DNA from: Acanthaster planci
Taxonomy: Eukaryota; Echinodermata; Asteroidea; Valvatida; Acanthasteridae
NCBI RefSeq assembly: GCF_001949145.1
Contig: NW_019091396.1
Coordinates: forward strand, 1,763,615-1,827,614
Direction: 5' to 3'
DNA: 64,000 nt
This document shows, piece after piece, positions 45,803-59,789 of the stretch (position 1 is the stretch's first letter; every line of letters begins with the position of its first letter). Both the position numbers and the translations under genes were made by a program. Below the pieces are notes generated by a model. The model did not search any database. It was not told the origin of the DNA and was given only the letters and a program-made list of their open reading frames with translations.

Positions 45803-48800
45803 AATGAAGTGGAGAGAAGCTGACAAATGGCCAAGAGCATTGTGCAAGCAGGGGACAAATCAGCAACTCCCCTCACCCCCCCTCCCTCATCCTTCTTCTG
45901 TTCTTCCTTTGTCCTGTTCAACCTCCAAACTTCATTGTGTTCCCTGTGGGGCAGGGGATTATTTGTCATGGGGTCTATTGTCCCTATTGTACTCTGTTTC
46001 CTGTTCTGTACCAGGACCTTTACAAGAATACCCAAACCTGTTTTGGCAATGATGCGTCGTGATTTTGTTTTATTTGAGAAAAAAATTCCCTTGCTCGTCA
46101 GTGATTCCGAAAAGAATTCTGAAGAAGCTAGGCAACTTAATGAAAAAAAATCAACTACCTGGGTGTGAAATTGATACAAGTTGTGGACAGTTTGAATGCA
46201 GCACTGCTGAGCTGCTTTCTGGTTTTCAGCTTCTAGTCTGGCCTCGCCTCCCTCTCTGGTTACATAATGGTTTTCAGCCATTCATTGTCTGAATTGGTGA
46301 AATGCGTTAAAGTCTTCCCTGTCAACAGGAACATACCAAGTTGTCCATTTTCTCCAACCTGATGTAGCTGAAAATAACGCTTGTAGTCAGCTTGAAGGCA
46401 CCTGGCACGGGTTTTGTATGCACATTGCAAAGTGGAATCTTTGTTTAAAAACACTTCCACTGTCCCAGTTTTGATGGTCACCTTCCGACAGTTTTGCTTT
46501 CAAAATTTCAATCCGCTCTTCATCCAGTTATATTTGTGTGAACAGGAGGGTCTCAACTTAGAATAAATTCATCACCTTCAAACCTGACGTTCCACATAAA
46601 GCTGAGGTTTTGAAAATCCATTTCTCTCCAGCGTTAGTGTGGGTTGCATTTATCATTGTTCTGTTTGTTTTTATTGCTGTTGGTGGGGGTGGGATGGGGC
46701 GGGGGAGAGGGGTAATGAAGGGTTGGCTCTTTAAAATTACAAATGGAGTATAAGAATTGAAACATTCAGTTATGCTGTCTGTATAAACAAGATTTGAAGA
46801 TTTTTTTATGAAGACAGTGACAACAGGAATTTTTTTGGCAGCATCATGTAATATTTTTGGGTTATGCAACTTTGGAAATTATGTTAACTTGACATACAGC
46901 ACAGGTTGAGGCAGTTGTTTTTGGTGAAAAGTCAGGTGAAGTCTGAACTTGTGTGAAATTCTTTTTTGCCATTTCTGTTAAAGCAGTAAAAAATAATTTC
47001 CCGTTAAATTTACATACACTCTCAAGCTGAAAGGAGAATTGTGTTTTCAGAATACAATAAAGCTTTTGAAAGGACAACAGTGAATCCTTCCTGCCTTCTG
47101 TGGTCCCAAGTCAAGTGAGTTTTGTGTGCTTCCTTGGGAATAAGTCTGAATGACCTAATATAGAATGTGGGTCAAACAGTATGAAGGTGTATATAATGTC
47201 AAAGGTCATCTTTAGAGAATTGTGTTTTATTAGCATATTGTGACTGACATGTTGACAATTGAACAACCTGTTTAAGAGACTTTTAATAGTTGGAGAATAT
47301 GCCCTCACATTTTTCTGTGATATGAATGGTGTGTTTTATCTTTCTTACACTATTCCTTGAGCAACAGCATAATGTAAATAGATACCATGGAATTTGTTAA
47401 ACATAGTATCTTGTCATTGTTGATTTCAAACTTTTACTTTTGCGTGTTGCAAATTAAGAATTTTTGACTTGCTCAAAGTCAACACAGGACTTCTGAGAAG
47501 CAACTTAAAGTCAATTTGAAGTTTTCTGGTGTTGTACTTTTAAGCGGTAGATTTTTTTTTAGAATATCCTACGCACTGTACAACTGAACTGATGAGGTCA
47601 TGCCTTATCTGTGTACATGATCATATGAAAGTATTGTATATCGCACAATATTTTTATTCATCTGTTTTAGTCTTTTGCAATGGGTGTTTGTGTGATTTAT
47701 CTATAGGACCAAAAAAACTTTGAATTTTTACAAGGAAGTTTTTTTGACTTACAAATGTACAGTAACTCTTTTTCTGACAGAAGTTTACATTTACTCACAT
47801 GTATGTAACACGTATCTGTTTAATATATAAGCATGTTGACTGGCTATTGAAGGTTATTTTAACAGTAGTATGTTGGCTGTCATGATGTGGACCCAGTCTT
47901 CCACATCTCACTTTTTATAACCACCAGTTGGCTTGTTTTACGCCAAGTCTGTATTATACGCAGTCTTTCATTCACTGCAATACCCTAAGCTGAAATACAC
48001 CTTACAAAAAAATCCATACTCGACACATTCTGACATGTGCAATTAGTTTAATTCAATTCAAACAATTCCCTGAATATTTTAAAGGAAGCCAAGAGTCTAC
48101 CCAAAATGTGCAATATAGATGCCACTATTTTGTCTAAATAAAACATTTTCAGAGGGAAGAACCGGTTAATAATGACTTTGTCACCTTTCTTTCTCTCCTG
48201 GCAGAGATATTATAGACTTGAGAAAATATCTGATCCCCAACAGCACTTGACAGATTTCCTTTCCTCTGTCTTCTGTCAGTGCCCTTCACCTTTTTTCCAA
48301 AGACTCTTTCCTAACCAATTTACAAAATCTGCGAAAATTTTAAGACAATTCCTGTAACGTTTAATTTAAATAATGCAGGTTTAGTTCAATGTACTAGTAA
48401 TTAGTATTGCCTAAAAATCCCCAAAAAGTGGACAGAAACTCTCCTTCCAAGACACATGACTATCTTGTCTTCTGATGCCAACTATCACTAGATTAAACCT
48501 TTTCTTGTCACTGAAAGTATCTCTACATGTGTTCAAGAAAAAACTGCTTTATGAAATGTCTTATGATTACTGGAATACGGTGCATATGCCGACACACTTT
48601 TCCAGCACAGCACTTCTTTAAGAACTTCTTCAAGAACTTCAAGGGCTTAACTAGTCAAATTGGAGTTGTCTCTCCTTTTGGGTGGTGCGCGATTAAGAAT
48701 TAAGTTAGTCCACTTTATACGCTACATTCGTGGAATGCTATGACCTTTAGAATGCTCCAAGTCACTTTTTGTACTTAATTGCCGTGCTAGAAAAGTGAGT

Positions 48801-50342
48801 GAAATTCATAAACATGACAAGTTTCATTTAAACATTCATTCTCTATGAGTGCGGCAACCTAAAAAATGACAGTCCTCGGTGAACACTGTGCATGTTTCAC
48901 AGATTAAATGTTACGGTTTGAAGCATCAAAGTCCTTTCTGCAAGCTTAAGGTGCATCAACCTTCATGGGTAGGGGTGATAATGTGGTCATTGTAAAGTGT
49001 TTCCTTTCAAAATTCACTGCATTACCAAAAGAAGCAGTTTAGTCATTTTTGTTCTGTAGGATATGCACTTAAAATCCTTCATTCTAAATATAAAACATTT
49101 ACTTGATAGAAAATTAAAAAGGACATCTTTTGGCAAGAAATACGTGTCTGCAGTCTTTTGTAAGAAAATACAGGCAGTTCAGAACCCATACATGTAGTAC
49201 AATGATTTGTTTTCAGTGTGGATTCAAGAAATGGAGTAAAACAAAGCTGAATGCCAGGAAATAGTCAAATTTGGTTTAATAATAAGAGGTCCTTGAAAAC
49301 TTGGCAGATTACCTTGTTACAAGAGGAGCCTTGTATTATTAGGAATGAAATAATGAAGAACAAAGTTCGGTGTCTGAAAATGTCCTTGTTACAAGCAGAA
49401 TGTATTAATGGTGTTCTTATTAACAAAGTTCGACTGAAGCAAGAAAATACTTAATTGTATTAACTAAATGTGTTGGCATTCATACAACCTGTTAGTGTTA
49501 CAGTGTCCTGATCCACAGCAAAACAAGCTGTTGTGACTCCCCTTTTTGCTATCAAATACACATACATGTACAGTATGCTAAAATTTCATTGAAAGATTAT
49601 TTCAGTTCATAGAGTTCCACAGAGATTGGCAGGTAGCCAACCAAAGTTGAATGGCAAACAAGAAACAGAATTTCCGACCCCCGAGTTCTCACTCTGTGAA
49701 ATTCACAAACAGCAGCAAAACAAATGGTTGCGCCCCAGTAACCATTACAAAAGAGTTTTCATAATCCCAATAATGAATAAAGCTCAGTTTGACCCGATGT
49801 ATTTTTGGCAGGAAAAACGTATCAAGGGTTACAAACAACATCTGTACAGCTTTGTAAAGACCAACCATGGTGTGAAAAGTTCATATCATTTTGTCTCAGC
49901 AGTGCATATAATCCTGCTTCAACACACAAATGTGGCAGTGAGGCATTGTTAATAATAAAACAGCCAAAAATGTACACTACATTTCCAATTCATAACATTG
50001 GAAAGTTCTTAATCAGCTCAAACCCCTTTTGAAGCAGCATTTGCTGAACCTGATTTTTTTAAAGGCAGCTTTTGTTTACTGAATTATTTCTTCATAAACT
50101 CTGAGTGGTAATATGAAAATTCTTTCATCAAACTCAACCTCTTCCAATTCAGCCACAATCCAACAGATCTCAAGCATAACGCAGTCAATGACAGACCCAA
50201 ACCCTGAATTAAAATCGGGGGAGAATTCTTCTCTCCCTTGACACTAACCACAACCACAACCACCACCACCAATTAACAACACCCATAAGTTTAATGGACA
50301 CTTTCATTCAAGCCGACCAGAATGAAGCGAGGGTCAAATTCC
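45803..50342. other. 3' flank of pLGIC copy B and 3' flank of GAMT
   Basis: The first ~1.25 kb is the likely 3' UTR of copy B, with AATAAA at 47056-47061 followed by GT-rich sequence. Beyond that no exon was recognised up to the GAMT stop. A CCA/CAA-rich microsatellite lies at about 50238-50270. ATTAAA on the minus strand (50290-50295) could serve GAMT but would leave a very short UTR. Confidence 0.4.
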
Positions 50343-53300
50343 TTACTTGAGGATGATGGGTGCAATCATGACCTTGTGGGAGTAGTACTTGCATCCAGGC
50401 TCAGGGGTAATTGGAAGCAACTCCGTGGTGATATTCTCTGCCTTGAAGCCGGCTTCAACAATGTGGGGCACTTGGGTCTCCTACAAGGAAACATGCAAAG
50501 TTTAGATTTTAGACAAAGATTTTAGATTTTAAATAAAGCAGAGACAGGTTTTGCTCCATGAGATGGTTATAGTTGAGAGCACTACTATGACTTATTCACG
50601 AGGGTTAAAAATAATACATGCGTTCACTTTTGTTTTGAGTGTTTTTTGTTATTTTGGAGGAGGGTTAAAGAGTCTTTAAAACACCACAGGAAAGCACCTA
50701 TTCATTATTTATTAATATAATGCTGGAGATGCATGAGGTTTGAGGGAAAATACAGACTCCACACCATCTTTGCTAGATTTCTGAGACTGGTTTCCATTCA
50801 ATTTAGGTAGGTATTTGTCACAACACATGAAGCTGGAAGTCTCCAGGTGAGCAACAATTTTTTTACAAAATTGCATGAAGCATCTCCCAAATTCGACTAT
50901 GTTTGGTGTAAAAAAGCTCTGACAGAGTATAACACCTAGCAATGCACTGTTCTCCTCACAAGAAAAAAAAACTAATCTATCATTTGTCCCCTCACAGCTC
51001 TGGAATGAGGCCCTACATTCACTGACTGTGCTTGCTTTTTCTTGTGCAAAGTTATGCATGACAAAACAATGTTGAAGAGCCAAGTGACTAGGTCATGTTT
51101 TGTCAGTTGCCAAGGTAACAGCTCAACACAAAAAGTCACTAAACTGTTTTCCTCTGCTTTTGCAATGGATGTTTCAAGTCAATGAACGTTTGTGACAAGT
51201 CAGTGTATTGAAGTAACACCATGATAACTGTGTTACACTTCGGTTCTCCATGCGTAATGACAGGCAAAAGATCACAACCACTGTAGTATTATTAATCAAA
51301 AATACAAGACTCCGAAGTCCAACTTTTGTCCAAGCATTTGGTATCTGCATAATGCCATCACTGTAAATAGTTTGTAAAGGGTTTTTAAAGCTTTATTGCG
51401 TATATCAATACAGTCATATGAACTGACGCGAGTAGGGAAAAAATCCCACTGACCTTAAACATGACCTCTATATCTTGATACTTTGATTTCATCCATTCGC
51501 CCCAGGATGTCAGATTGCAGTACGTCAGCACTCCACCTGGTTTTAGCAGCCGATAGGCGTGGTTCTTCAAGAAGGGGAACTGGTGTGTGTGCCACGTGTC
51601 CTCTGATAATGGATACGTGTCATACAGAATCCCTGAGGAGACATTAAAAAAAAAATTGCCAAAAAGTTCAGCAAATTTTAGCAGCAAACGTCCCTCCTTG
51701 AATGATAGCACACTGGTGACTGGGTCAAAATAACAATCACACAAAACGCTTCCTCATTTTAAAGAAAAAGTGACAGCCCTGCTGTCAGAACTGATGCGGT
51801 TTGTGTTTGGAAAAGAATCACAGCAAGTCTGGAATAGGTCATGCAAGGCCAATTTTTCTGTTAATTAACCAATTTAGTGACAAACGCGTTCAAATGCATC
51901 TGCATTGTTTAAACCCAATGTTTTAAAAGTGGTGTTTTTTTCCCTCTTTTGTTTTGAAATAATTGTTTCTAGTTGTACTATTTCCTATCTTCCAAGAATC
52001 AGTACTTTGAACTGTGTGTGGTACTGTACATTCAATGGCAAACAAGAATTTTCTTGACAGTCTGGTAGACCTGTATATTCACACTTTCCAAGATTGGAGT
52101 CAAACCAAAAAAAAGTACCAATTTGCTTTGTGCAATAATAAAACCTCAGCAAATATGATGCCACAGTTCTCACCTGGTCTTCCATAGCCTGTGGCCCAAG
52201 CATGGCCCCGTTTACGAATGGAATTTTTTTTGCGGGGGGGGGGTGTTTTGTTTTCTAGGGCACTGCTCTTTTTACCATTTGCCAGTTTTAGTACAGATGA
52301 CTTTTTTTCCCTCTTACACCTGTGAACACACAAAAAACTCTCTTAAGAGAGAGGACAGAGTAGGACTATTTTTCTGTCCCAAAGAAGAGAGTCTGTTTGG
52401 AACTTATTACCATCAAATTGCCCATCCTTGAGGGTGGGAACCACTTCTTCCCACATTCCCTTCAGTGGTGTTACCTAGAAAGAGAAAACCACAGTAAAAA
52501 GTATCACACAAAATCCTCAGTAGAGAAATGTAAGATTTAAGTCCAGTACAGTGCCCTAAAAGTTGAGTCCCTAAATTAAACAAAGTGGATAAGAAACAAA
52601 GAAAAGCTTAGCATTTTGAAATAGTGAATACAATACATCAGTGCTGAAGGACGTGGTCTGCTAGTTGTCACTGATCCAAATTACATATTGTACATCTGGC
52701 TATCTTTAGATTGGCAGCAATTGCTGGTGACTGGAGATATTAAACCTTTGGACCTATACATGTTAACACATAACACACTGATGATTACATGCACAGGTGC
52801 AGCACAAGCTCCTTTTCAAAGTAAATGAATCCCGACCCTACAGGACTGCAAAAAATTACCCAGAATTTGGAGGGATTGAGGACCGTTAGGGTTGGATGTT
52901 TTGTTGATTCAGTAACCAAGTTGCTGCGCATGTCAATTTCTTCTTTGTTATAAAGATAATCACTTGCTTTTGGGCATGATTAGTAAGGGGTACTGCAGCA
53001 TACCTATTTCTATGGAATGAGTTTTTATGTATGGCCTTTGACAGAAGTGGCAAGTTTCTTTTGCTGTCCAGAGTACTTTACCCATTTTTATCTCTGTTCT
53101 TGTGCTATAAAACCCCTATTACGGCCGCAAGGTCAAGAAACTCTGTAGGAACGAGAGCCATATTATGACATCATCAAATTGCTAGATTTGTTTGCTGCCT
53201 TTATTAACACTTCTAACTCTGAGCAATCTCGCTGTGGAACTGAACTCCCAAAATGACGATTTTTATAATAGCAAAGAGAAGCTGCCACGTTAGTTAGTCA

Positions 53301-56300
53301 TGATATGGGTAATAATGACAAACTGCCTGTTAGAAAGACCATTTTACATAAAAGCAATGTGACTGATCTTTAAAGACTCATTAACTCTTCTCTCAAATGA
53401 AAGAAACCACAAGCACATCTGCAGTGGCTGATGAGAAAAAGCTTGAAATAATGTTGCACAATCCACTGAGAAAGTATCAAAGTGCAATGGATTCTAGAAT
53501 TCCCATCCCACAAAGTGGACTGACTGCAGAATGGTGCAAATGATAAATTATCTTAAAATGTTACTGCCAAAATGGTTCTTATCCTACTTTTGAAATTGCA
53601 GCAAAAATACGCTGTGAAAGAATAGGGATGAGGAAAGGGGCTTTTTATTAATGTGTATTCAATAACTACTCTTAAAAAACAAAATAAAAGCAAGCTGGTT
53701 TCTGGAACAGGTTCTAGCACCAAACTTGGATAAACATCTGCTGCAACGTTAAGTATGCATCACGTGGGGACAAATATGAAAAAGTCTCTATGCTACGCCC
53801 ATATCGTGGTTATAATAATGGAGTCCAGGAACTAAGTACTCATTTCTGTCCCAGGAAAAGAAAGCAATTAGAATGGAGACAAATTAACAAAACGCAGATC
53901 AGACTTAGGGACTTTTTTCAACGCAGTTTTTGGACTTATGAGGTATCGGACCTATGAGGCGTCAGAATTACGAGCTGACCCAAAATCTACAATTACAAAT
54001 GTACCAGTACTTTTCAGAAGAACTTGTTAGAAGGTTTGTGTCTAATCCTAACCCCAAGGGTGTATGTAAAATCATAGTGAAATCGGAGGATTAAGGACTG
54101 TTTCACTGTTAGGACTATTGGTGCAATTAACACAGAGAAAACTTGACACAAAAGCCTACATGTAACACTGAACACTTGCTGATTACAGGTGAAGAGCAAA
54201 ACAAGAGAGGAACAAGGAAGGGGGGATTAAAATTAAATAAAGGTTCAAGCATTTGGTCTGGTGATTAAATGCCAGTCAAACCCTCATTGAAGTGGTCCAG
54301 TGGATCAGTCAAAACAATTGTCAACACTTGCACTTTAACCATCAAAATGCCACTGACGACACGTGTCCACAACAATGAAGTGTGTTCAATTCCCCTGTAT
54401 CACATCACTTTTTGCGACACAATATCACATTGTGCTACACACTTTCTAATATAAATAGCTCATGTTACAATGCAAAATGCACAGGGATTTCTGATTTCCA
54501 CACTGCCTTATATGCTTGAAAGTTATTTGACATTAATACACATTCAGCTGGGCACACTGTCCTTTGAAATACACTTATCAGTCTAGAGTATTGCCATATA
54601 TGGGCATAGTGACCTTTCCCTACTGATAAAGCAATTTTTGTCTAAATTCAATTTTAAATATCTCAAATTAGCAATGACAAATTTTAAATGAAATCAGTAC
54701 ATACATGTTTTAGACCTTCTAGTTTATGTCTGCAGTCAGAGTTTTTTCCCCAGCCAATCACATTTTTGTAAATGAAATATTTTGTTAGTGGAAAGTGGAA
54801 GTGGGATGTGTTGCAAATGTGAAATTAATCAAGGAAAGAGTAAAAAAAAGGTCTACTGACACTGGTGATGGATACTTCGTTTTGGACTAATGTACTTATG
54901 CTTTTACAGAAAGCACAGTGTTTATGTACTGCCATCTGTTTGCTGGTGAGCCTACACAAAAGGCCAGATTCTTTCAACCACACAATTTAGATCTTCAGAA
55001 AAAAGGGGGTAAAATACAGCCATTTTTATTCAATTTTCAGGCACTTCAGGTATCAGGAACCCACTGCCATCCCTGATTATTTTAGGACATTTTTTCGTTT
55101 TTCTCTTAAAATGATTTGAAAGACAATTTGAAGAATTTGTTTCACTGTGTTCCTTTATGTGGATATTAAGTGATTTCACGCAATTATATTGCCCAAAAAC
55201 TTGGAACAAAATTATGCAACTGCTATGCAAGCAAAATATTGCATAGCAGTGTTAACTATGCAAATACATATTTTATGGAAATTGGACACACAAGACTGAG
55301 CACAAATGGGCATCTCTGTCCAGTCGTACAAACGTTCTATTATACAGTGTCAATTACATGTTTTGAATCAAAAAAGTTAGAAGACCAGACGTTTCGATCT
55401 TAGCATATCTTTTCTCAAATGCAAAATGAGACAGATTCTGCGAGGAACTGCATTGCAAACGTCTGGCCCTCAACTTTAATTTGTACTTTAGGTCTCTGTA
55501 GGCAGCAAGGCCTTTTACAGCAGCTTTGTATTACTTTTCTGGAAATTGGGGGAAATGGTGAGAGAAGTTTGGATGTAAATCAAGAAATATCTTGGAATAA
55601 AATGCAGCAATAATTGCGTCTTTACTCATATATTCAACCACCAAATTGGTGTGGAATTTCTGTTAGAGATTTATTTTTGCACTGTGCAGCAAATACAAAA
55701 TTAGAGGACCAGTCAAAACCTTGGTGGGCCAGTCAAGATGTGGCTCTACTGGTCCGGTCGGCCAGTCATAAAAAAGTTATGGGGAAACCTGTGTCTCTTA
55801 ACATTGGCTACGCTAGAGGCTGTGACCACAGAAGTATTGGAGAAATTGTCCTCTTGAGAATGCATCCAGGTTGCTGACTGCCAAGTCCAGACAATGATCC
55901 CGTTCAAAATTTCACGCCTTTCCCATTCACTCCTTTTATTTGACCGAGGACTTTTGACTGTTTTTCTTAAAACGACCAAAACGATACAAATCACTGGAAT
56001 ACAGATACCTCCTTCTGGTACTGGCCTCAGCACGGGGGCTGAGTCTTAATCTCAGTCATAATTATGTACAATATTGTTTAAGGAGAAAGTCCTACTTCTT
56101 TCTCAAAAAGAGAGGCGAGTACTGCATTCGATATACATGTACATTGTATGTATCCCGCGTGAGATAAAAAACCCACCATATTGGCAGTAAAATCTTTGTG
56201 TAACTTATATGTACATTCTGTTTAGTGCAGTGCACCACTGGTCAAGTTCTAGATCCATAAATTGCTTGACCCATTGACCTCTGGTGGCTGGCACACAGTT

Positions 56301-59300
56301 GAGTCCAGTGGCAGTGGATCAATACAATATCATGTTTGGATAGCCCAAGTTGGTCCAACACGTACATGCATGAAAAGTTTCACGTCTACAGCTGAAAGTC
56401 CATATCCTGTTCATTCTGACTTCAACGTGAAAAATGAAAATTAAATCTACCCCACGTACATACCTTGTGTGGTTGTTGCTCGGCCCACTCTTCCAGTCGT
56501 TGGAACACGCCATCATTGCACTCAATAATGACGTGTTCCGTGATATTCTGCTCTTCGATCTTGCTTGCAGCGATGGCCATGCCAAATCCAATCTCCAAGA
56601 CATGCCCACCTTTTGAGAATGAGCATTAATAGAAAGATATATTGACAACATATAACTACAATCAGTAATGCAAGGAACACAGACTTTTAGTTTCTTGGAT
56701 GGATACAGGGCCTCAAGTTTCCAACTCTACGTTTTAATTGGCCCATTACTTCCAAAAGAAAATTTCCAAGTAAAAGTTCTAAGGCAACATTTAAAATGAG
56801 CAAACTCGTATGCTTCCAACGATCCTTAGGGTCAATGGCAAAAACTTATAGTGGTAGATGGGAGGGGACGGGTACATCATGGGTGTGGTAAGGGGGAGCA
56901 AAGGGTGTACTTCCCCCCCATAAAAACTTGAGAAATAAGAAAAGGGAAGATGGGGAATACAGTGAAAGAATTGAAAAAGAGATGAATTGATAAAATAAAT
57001 TAAATAAAAATAAGTTTGCTTGAAAACAGCTCAAAACTGACTCCCTCCCACTCAGGGGTCAACCTCGGAAATGAAAAAGGATTCTTAAACGGGGGTATAC
57101 ACCCACTGCGGGACTAATAAGGAAAATTCTGTGTGTTTTACAACGTACATGCCATCCAGTGTCTAGTGGTTAACTGAATGAATTTAGTTCTAAATTGAAT
57201 GCGTGAAAGTACATTTTTTGATACCTGCAAATGAATTTGAGCTGAATAAAACACAATTAGGTAGAATGCGTAATAATGAAGTTAATCTTGATTTTTACAA
57301 AAGAGGGTGAACCAGAGACTACACGAGATTCCAGTGACACATTCAGGGTAATAACTCACAGAGATATTGGGCCTGAAATATGACTTTCACACCTCAACTT
57401 AAGGGAAAGAGGCCAACGAGAAACTAACCTTACAAAATAGTGGAAAGGGAAGGACGGCATGTACTCTCTGACTCGCTCTTTCCTTTTTTTTTTAACCCTA
57501 ACTCACGAAGTGTAAGCAAACACAACAATAGTGATGCTTTATTCTTGTAAGCCAAGGTGAAATTTAATATATGTAACTGTAGACATGTTAATCTTCAACT
57601 TTGGACTGAAAACCACCAAATTTCACATGAAAACAAAACGTTAACTTTGAACATGGCTTGAAAAGTCAATAGATACCAATTTCAATGTGACTTGAAGGAA
57701 AAGATCTCCCGATTGTTAGTTTCATGTTTGTTAATGGACAATCATGTTTGCACTTTGTGCCACAGAAAGTACAAAATACCATATTTTGAAAAACTTGAAG
57801 ATAATAGTAAAACATGACAAATAAAAGATGCCCATTATACAGAATGGGAGAGTACATGTACATACAAAATAATATGAGAAGTACATGTATGTTCCACATG
57901 ACTTGTACAATTGTACATAATTTCAAACAACATATTACAGATCAGCTTAAACCCTGTTTCGCTCAGCGGTCTCTCAGGCACATCCTGTAATTATGACAAT
58001 GACATTTTGATAATATGGTTGCAACATATGGTCATTGGAAAGACAGGCGAATTCTGTGATCCAAACCCATGAACAAATCCAAAACAGTTTCTGTTTTGAC
58101 GACGTGCAACGATGTGACTGCACATGTGCAGCTGGAATCTCATGCAATCTCTTCCAATATATCAAAATCACCTTTTATTAAAAAGAACAAACAAAATCCC
58201 CGCAAACAAACGACCAAAACTAATTTCTGAGACTAGATGAACTTTCTTTTTTTTAATATCTGTGTAAAAAGGGGCTTGTAACAAGCTTTCTCTCCTCGGA
58301 TGATATGATTTTTGGTGTGTTTACGTGTACACAGCAGGATTGGAAAATACACATGTAGATGGTCCACCTTCAGCTGTTGTGTGATTTATTAACAATTATA
58401 CTAATAATTTATTCATTTATGAAGCACAAATTTCATTTATATATGTTCAAATGTGCTGTACAATGAAGACATTAAGTGTGGAACAATGACTGTACGGTAA
58501 TCTCCCACCATAAAATGCAATGCATCAAATTGCATGTACCAACCCAGCATATCCATGTATAACGACATGAACATGGTACATGTGGTTGTACATGATAAGC
58601 ATCAGGGAACACACCTGGCTTAACCAAAAACTATCTTGATCATAATCAAAATGAAAAATTTGATAAAATATTGTACTTTTTCTCTGTTGGGCTCATTTTA
58701 GTGACTAAAGCCAAGCAACTCCTTGTGCTTAATATGGTGAACAATTTGTTGTAAGAGGGTAAGGAACAGTGTGACATGTCAAAATGAGTTAGATAGAAAT
58801 TTGGTAAAGAGGACAGGTCTATATGTATGTTGGAAGACAATCAGTTGGTCAGCACATTGTTGGTTGGTCAAGTCATCTATCTTGCCAGCGTAATAGTATA
58901 CACTATTTACTTGAATGGTTGTCTCTGCATTCATTCCAGAATGTTTGGTAAATTTCCTGATTCCTCTCAAACTCATTTCATGATAACTTCATATGATATA
59001 CATGTATATAAAAAAATAAATGAATTTTAAAAACTGACTTTCATTTAACTAGAAAAATAGATTTCTTTCTGATTTAGGGAGCCCTTTTTAATGTTATTGC
59101 TCTCAATTCTGACCCAAACCTAACCCTGGTTTTGGCTCCCAACCTAAAAACCCTGTTTTTTTCAGCTGACCCCTTCTACACTATGACAAGAAGAGAAATT
59201 AAAGACAAAGACACTCTTATGTGCAATTTTTCCCCAAGAATTTTAGGTCGTTTGGGTCAAAAAGATACGAGAACCATGGAATAAAAAAAGAGTGCCCTCA

Positions 59301-59789
59301 TCTTTGATTTATTCCTTTTGAACTGATTACCTATGCTGGAAGCCTTATCACAATATTTCATTTAAATCTGGCATGCAGTGAGCCTTTGTGCTTGACTGCC
59401 AGACTGTCCATTCAGCATGAAGTGTTAGTAATATTCAGATAATATTGTGAAATAAATGTAAAAGTACTACACAAATGCTTGGAAATTGAGAGATAACAAG
59501 AATTTTAGATTTGATGGAATTTTAAAAACTATTCCTAACAGAAATCACCACTTTTGGGACTAACTAACAAGTCATGGAGAACAGTGAGCACACAGAAACA
59601 TTACCCAGTACCTTTGCTTGCAGCAATGGTGGCTAGTTTGTGCATGTACGGCGTCTCCCATCTCTCCATGACCGGTTTACCCATAATCTCCAGATGTGCA
59701 TCCATCTCATCGAAATTGGCCCCAGCATCCTTCCAAGAGGGTGCACAGTCCTCCTTGTTGGCAAATATCCTTGTGTCACTGACTGACAT
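50343..59789 (-). CDS. GAMT: Guanidinoacetate N-methyltransferase (five exons, complete)
   Basis: Cytosolic enzyme that transfers a methyl group from S-adenosylmethionine to guanidinoacetate, the last step of creatine synthesis. Exons in transcript order: 59789-59612, 56609-56464, 52474-52411, 51632-51454, 50480-50343. They join in phase to 234 residues, against 236 in human. [13 protein letters not shown] (37-49) places Glu45, and LYDTYPLSE places Asp134; both fall at the same numbers as the substrate-binding acids of the mammalian enzyme. The SAM-binding glycine motif is [13 protein letters not shown] from residue 64, and IIECNDGVF supplies the acidic ribose-binding site. [18 protein letters not shown] is the late Rossmann strand typical of GAMT. 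The ATG at 59789 gives the family numbering, though an in-frame ATG lies upstream at 59885. Introns reach 4 kb. Identity is secure; full function is likely, as no key residue is missing. Confidence 0.97.
52831..52895. repeat. Diverged copy of the 70-bp TTAGGG-ended mini-element, in a GAMT intron
   Basis: CCCGACCCTACAGG at the left and GAGGACCGTTAGGGTTGG at the right, with TTTGGAGGGATTGAGGAC inside. It aligns with 30626-30695. The left terminal repeat is eroded. Confidence 0.45.
54042..54113. repeat. Copy of the 70-bp TTAGGG-ended mini-element, in a GAMT intron
   Basis: CTAATCCTAACCCCAAGGGT...AAAATCAT...ATCGGAGGATTAAGGACTG...CTGTTAGGA follows 30626-30695 over its whole length, with an 8-bp insertion near the right end. 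Confidence 0.5.
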
